From contig QMSR01000037.1 of assembly GCA_003649695.1 (NCBI GenBank), forward strand, positions 1 through 7,857: 7,857 nt of DNA, read 5' to 3'. Of this stretch, positions 5,641 through 7,857 are shown piece by piece. Position 1 is the stretch's first letter; each line of letters opens with the position of its first letter. The position numbers and the translations under genes were made by a program. The stretch is from Thermoplasmata archaeon (lineage in GTDB: Archaea; Thermoplasmatota; Thermoplasmata; Thermoplasmatales; B87-G9). Under the pieces are notes generated by a model. The model saw only the letters and a program-made list of their open reading frames with translations. It did not search any database and had not been told where the DNA came from.

Positions 5641-7196
5641 GGATCCTCCTCGCCCTCGCCATAGTGCTCGTAGTCTCCGTTCCCGCCATACTCGCTGAGC
5701 ACCACCACGATTCCTTCGCCAACCAGATCATGGCCGACCGCGCAATAGCCGAGGGGGAGGCACCCTGGCTCATCCACCCCCTCTCCTACGTGGGCCTCTA
5801 CCCCTTCTCCGACTCCCCCGCGGTCCCCCTCCTGGCGGCCGCTTCGTCCCTGGAGGGGGGAAGCTCCTACTGGTCAATCCTACCCATGAACCTCCTGCTC
5901 TCGGCTGTCACCTTTCTGGCAGCCGCGGCTCTGGTCGATTCCGTGAGGTCCGACCTGGATGAGAGGATCAAGATCTCCCTGGCCCTGCTGCTCTCGCTTG
6001 CCCCCATACCAGCCTTCGAGTTCCGCTATTCGCTCCTTTCGCGGCAGCTCGTCTTCTTCCTCTTCGTCCTGGAGCTCGCGCTGGCCAACCGGGGTAGGTG
6101 GGGCCTCGCCGCCGCGACTGCCGCCCTCATGCCCCTCTCCCACCTCATGGGGTTCATACTCTTCCTGTCCCTGCCCGCCCTCTGGCTATCCAAGAGGATG
6201 GAGGGAAGACTGCTGAGGGACAGGACCACCCTGGTCCTGCTCCTCCTGACCCTCCTCCTCGTGCCCCTCAACGCTTGGCACTTCCTAAACGAGAATTATT
6301 CCCTTTGGAGGGCCTACTCCAAGAGCGCCCTGCCCATCTCGGGCCCCCTGTGGTCCCCCGTCATCCTCGCGGTATCGCTGGCGTCAGCCACCCTCATGCT
6401 CTCCCCCCTCGCCCTCGTGGGCTTCCTCAGGGTGGTCTCCCACCCCGAGGAGGGCGATTCCAGGGTCCTTGTCCCCTTCCTGGTGGCGTGGATGTTCGTC
6501 CCCTTCAGGCACCTGGTTGGGCTGGTTATGAACGCTGGTTTCCTCCCCCTGGCGGCGAGGGGGATCCCCGGGGGCAGGAGGGGCCTGGTGATCGCCCTCG
6601 CGGCCGTGGTCGTCGCGGCCTCGGCCGGGCAGGCCCTGGTCTCCTTCCGGGACTCCAGGTCCAGGATGCCGGTCCTGGCGGGCGAGCTTGAGGGGTCCAT
6701 CTCGCCGGAGGTAGTCGGTGCCTCTTCCTTCCTCCTCCTCCGGGGGCCGGGGTGCAACATCTTGCCCAGCAACTCATATGCGGCCCTTAGGATCGAGGCC
6801 CTCAGCGGCTACCTGTTCCTGCCGGCCTTCGCCGACATGAACCTCCACAGGAACCTCCTCTTCGGCAATATGGTCACCTCGGCGGACTTCGTCCACAGGT
6901 CGGATGTGTGGAGGAGGAATCCCACGATGATCTTCGTCTGCAACAAGACCCTGGAGGCCTACAGGGATCTGAACCTCCTGCACTCCTCCGGCCCCGATGA
7001 CCCGACGGCGAGGAGGATCCTGGCGAAGTACGGGGTCTGCATGGCCCTCGAGGACTCCAGGTTCGAGGGTAGGTACGGGGGCTGGCTGATGTCCAAGACC
7101 TACCCCTCCAGGTTCCTGGATGGACTCCACGACAGCGGCTACCTCATCCTGGACACGGGGACGCTCAGGCTGTGGCTGGTCCCCGCTAGCACTTAA
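5637..7196 (+). CDS. Polytopic GT-C-like membrane glycosyltransferase (putative)
   Basis: 519 residues. An N-terminal helix (2-20) is followed by an outside loop with HHHD (22-25), MADRAIAEGEAPWLIHPLSY (32-51) and YPFSDSPAVP (55-64). Such an acidic loop after helix 1, ending in Y-P and leading to helix 2, is the layout of GT-C transferases (STT3, PMT, archaeal lipid-linked-sugar transferases), where the acidic residue helps catalysis. About eight further hydrophobic segments run to about residue 340. The remaining ~170 residues look soluble and extracytoplasmic, with three Cys, one NKT sequon, and a closing block (KYGVCMALEDSRFEG, then SGYLILDTGTLRLWLV) like the C-terminal domains of many archaeal membrane glycosyltransferases. 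GTG start in a GTGA overlap, with GGTGGTGGG (5626-5634) as a plausible ribosome-binding site. No specific family is recognised with certainty; donor and acceptor are unknown. Confidence 0.75.
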   Translation: MRILLALAIVLVVSVPAILAEHHHDSFANQIMADRAIAEGEAPWLIHPLSYVGLYPFSDSPAVPLLAAASSLEGGSSYWSILPMNLLLSAVTFLAAAALVDSVRSDLDERIKISLALLLSLAPIPAFEFRYSLLSRQLVFFLFVLELALANRGRWGLAAATAALMPLSHLMGFILFLSLPALWLSKRMEGRLLRDRTTLVLLLLTLLLVPLNAWHFLNENYSLWRAYSKSALPISGPLWSPVILAVSLASATLMLSPLALVGFLRVVSHPEEGDSRVLVPFLVAWMFVPFRHLVGLVMNAGFLPLAARGIPGGRRGLVIALAAVVVAASAGQALVSFRDSRSRMPVLAGELEGSISPEVVGASSFLLLRGPGCNILPSNSYAALRIEALSGYLFLPAFADMNLHRNLLFGNMVTSADFVHRSDVWRRNPTMIFVCNKTLEAYRDLNLLHSSGPDDPTARRILAKYGVCMALEDSRFEGRYGGWLMSKTYPSRFLDGLHDSGYLILDTGTLRLWLVPAST

Positions 7197-7198
7197 AG
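7192..7198 (+). promoter_or_regulatory. Possible TATA element before the oxidoreductase subunit gene
   Basis: CTTAAAG overlaps the stop codon of the GT-C-like gene. Its centre lies 19 bases before GTG 7214 and 28 bases before TTG 7223. The latter spacing would suit a near-leaderless transcript starting at TTG 7223. The gene could also be co-transcribed from upstream, as the gap is only 17 bases. Confidence 0.3.
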
Positions 7199-7213
7199 GG
7201 GTTCGGCAATTCG

Positions 7214-7738
7214 GTGGGCAGATTGAGGCTCGACGTGAGGATCGCGGGCGTCGGGGGGCAGGGCGCCCTCAGGCTGGGCATGATCCTCGCCGAGGCCGCC
7301 ATGAGGGACGGCTTCGAGGTGCTCTACACGCAGAAGTACACCTCCGTGGTCAGGCTGCAGGCATCCTCATCGGCAGTGATCATCTCGGACTCTAGGATCA
7401 AGTTCCCCGTGCACGAGAAGATAGACCTACTCATCGCCATGCACCAAAAGGGCTACGACGAGTGGTACCACCTCCTCAGGGGCGTCGCGGTGGTTGAGCC
7501 GGAGCTCGTCAAGGATCTCCGCGGCGTCAGGAAGGCATACGGGGTACCGGCGAGGGAGATCTCCGTGGAGGTCATGGGGAGCGCGATCGCGACGAACACG
7601 GCAATGCTGGGTGCGGCCTCCCACTTCCTCCCCCTGAAGGTGAGCACCATCGAGGAGACCCTCCGCGACACCCTTGGGGAGAAAAACGTGCTCGTGTTCA
7701 GGAGGGGGAGGGAGAAAATATTTAAGATCCAAGTTTAA
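7214..7738 (+). CDS. 2-oxoacid:ferredoxin oxidoreductase gamma-type subunit (POR/KorC/IorB domain), stand-alone
   Basis: 174 residues forming a single pyruvate/ketoisovalerate oxidoreductase catalytic-type (gamma) domain, the subunit that pairs with TPP-binding alpha and beta subunits in enzymes oxidising 2-oxoacids with ferredoxin. Diagnostic parts are RIAGVGGQGAL (9-19) with the GGQG turn, LGMILAEAA (21-29), AVIISDSRI (54-62), DLLIAMHQ and the C-terminal ATNTAMLGAASHFLPL helix region. It aligns without gaps to KorC-like proteins, but the usual YGPEARGG loop reads YTSVVRLQ (42-49), so substrate or partner choice may differ. No alpha or beta subunit gene is in the window. The start is uncertain: GTG 7214, TTG 7223 (GGTG at 7213-7216 is well spaced for it) or GTG 7235 (a GAGG six bases upstream) all leave the domain intact. 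KorC-like is the closest resemblance by eye; IorB or a PorC-like role is not excluded. Confidence 0.85.
   Translation: MGRLRLDVRIAGVGGQGALRLGMILAEAAMRDGFEVLYTQKYTSVVRLQASSSAVIISDSRIKFPVHEKIDLLIAMHQKGYDEWYHLLRGVAVVEPELVKDLRGVRKAYGVPAREISVEVMGSAIATNTAMLGAASHFLPLKVSTIEETLRDTLGEKNVLVFRRGREKIFKIQV
7711..7726 (+). promoter_or_regulatory. Archaeal BRE/TATA promoter for the signal-peptide gene at 7752
   Basis: GGAGAAAATATTTAAG holds a purine-rich BRE-like stretch followed by TATTTAA (7719-7725). The TATA centre lies about 30 bases before the ATG at 7752, predicting transcription start near 7747-7748 and a leader of only a few bases. It sits inside the last codons of the oxidoreductase gene and stands out as AT-rich in a GC-rich window. 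Confidence 0.6.
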
Positions 7739-7747
7739 TTTTAATTC
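7734..7747 (+). terminator. T-rich tract after the oxidoreductase subunit stop
   Basis: TTTAATTTTAATTC begins within the stop codon and offers two runs of T, the usual form of intrinsic archaeal transcription terminators, which need no hairpin. It also lies between the next gene's TATA box and its ATG, so it may do double duty or simply be promoter-proximal AT-rich DNA. Confidence 0.4.
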
Positions 7748-7751
7748 TGAT

Positions 7752-7857
7752 ATGAAAACAAGACTATTGATCTTCTTAGTATTGATCAGCCTCGTCTTCT
7801 TGCCCTTTGCCTCCGGTCAGCAACTCGTCGGCGTCGTCGCCATGCCCTCCTTCTCGC
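7752..7857 (+). CDS. N-terminal fragment of an exported protein, 3' partial
   Basis: Thirty-five codons are visible before the window ends. The protein starts MKTRLLIFLVLISLVF, with two basic residues, an unbroken hydrophobic core to about residue 19, then ASGQQ, a good Sec signal-peptide pattern with cleavage probably near residues 20-22. The mature start contains QLVGVVAMPSFS, which I do not recognise. The gene has its own TATA box and T-rich leader, so it begins a new transcription unit. An extracellular protein, lipid-independent since no Cys lipobox is seen in the visible part, is the most that can be said. Confidence 0.7.
   Translation, partial: MKTRLLIFLVLISLVFLPFASGQQLVGVVAMPSFS

Noticed and set aside
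1..7857. CRISPR arrays, tRNA/rRNA genes, insertion sequences, inverted-repeat mobile ends
   Set aside because: No regularly spaced direct repeats, cloverleaf-like segments with T-loop sequence, transposase motifs or terminal repeats were seen on either strand; nearly all bases are covered by credible protein genes.

Overview
The window reads as a stretch of chromosome from a thermophilic archaeon. It is GC-rich (clearly above 60% by eye) and coding-dense. Arginine is mostly AGG, several genes start with GTG, junctions overlap by four bases, and promoters look like archaeal TATA boxes placed about 25 bases before the start codon. The GlcNAc-1-phosphate transferase is of the archaeal/eukaryotic (Alg7/AglH-like) type rather than bacterial MraY/WecA. 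I place it loosely in the Thermoproteota/Korarchaeota (TACK) area; this is inference and the lineage cannot be fixed from the window.

Layout. Bases 1-1566 (+): glmS, cut at the window's left edge, missing the first ~65-70 residues including the catalytic cysteine. Bases 1563-2252 (+): a left-handed beta-helix N-acetyltransferase of the WbpD/WlbB type with a C-terminal zinc ribbon, overlapping glmS by ATGA. Bases 2226-3599 (-): a secreted protein of about eight ~50-residue repeats (probable beta-propeller), convergent with and overlapping the acetyltransferase by 27 bases. Bases 3635-4579 (-): an Alg7/AglH-like GlcNAc-1-phosphate transferase. A 29-base divergent promoter follows. Bases 4609-5640 (+): a DUF354 protein with a probable GT-B fold. 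Bases 5637-7196 (+): a polytopic GT-C-like membrane protein, overlapping the DUF354 gene by GTGA. Bases 7214-7738 (+): a stand-alone gamma-type subunit/domain of a 2-oxoacid:ferredoxin oxidoreductase with an altered conserved loop. Bases 7752-7857 (+): the start of a new gene with a signal peptide, behind its own promoter and cut by the right edge.

How the genes fit. GlmS makes glucosamine-6-phosphate, the entry to UDP-GlcNAc. The WbpD-like enzyme would finish a UDP-GlcNAc3NAcA-type diacetylated uronic acid sugar nucleotide. The GPT enzyme would load GlcNAc-1-P (or a related sugar-P) on a polyprenyl/dolichyl phosphate at the membrane. The DUF354 and GT-C-like proteins are candidates for later glycan assembly. 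The secreted repeat protein carries three N-X-S/T sequons and may be a surface client. Together this looks like part of a cell-surface/N-glycan locus; the middle steps (GlmM/GlmU, dehydrogenase, oxidase, aminotransferase, oligosaccharyltransferase) are not in the window. The oxidoreductase subunit looks metabolically unrelated. I see no tRNA, rRNA, CRISPR array, insertion sequence or other mobile element, and no gene-free stretch longer than about 35 bases.
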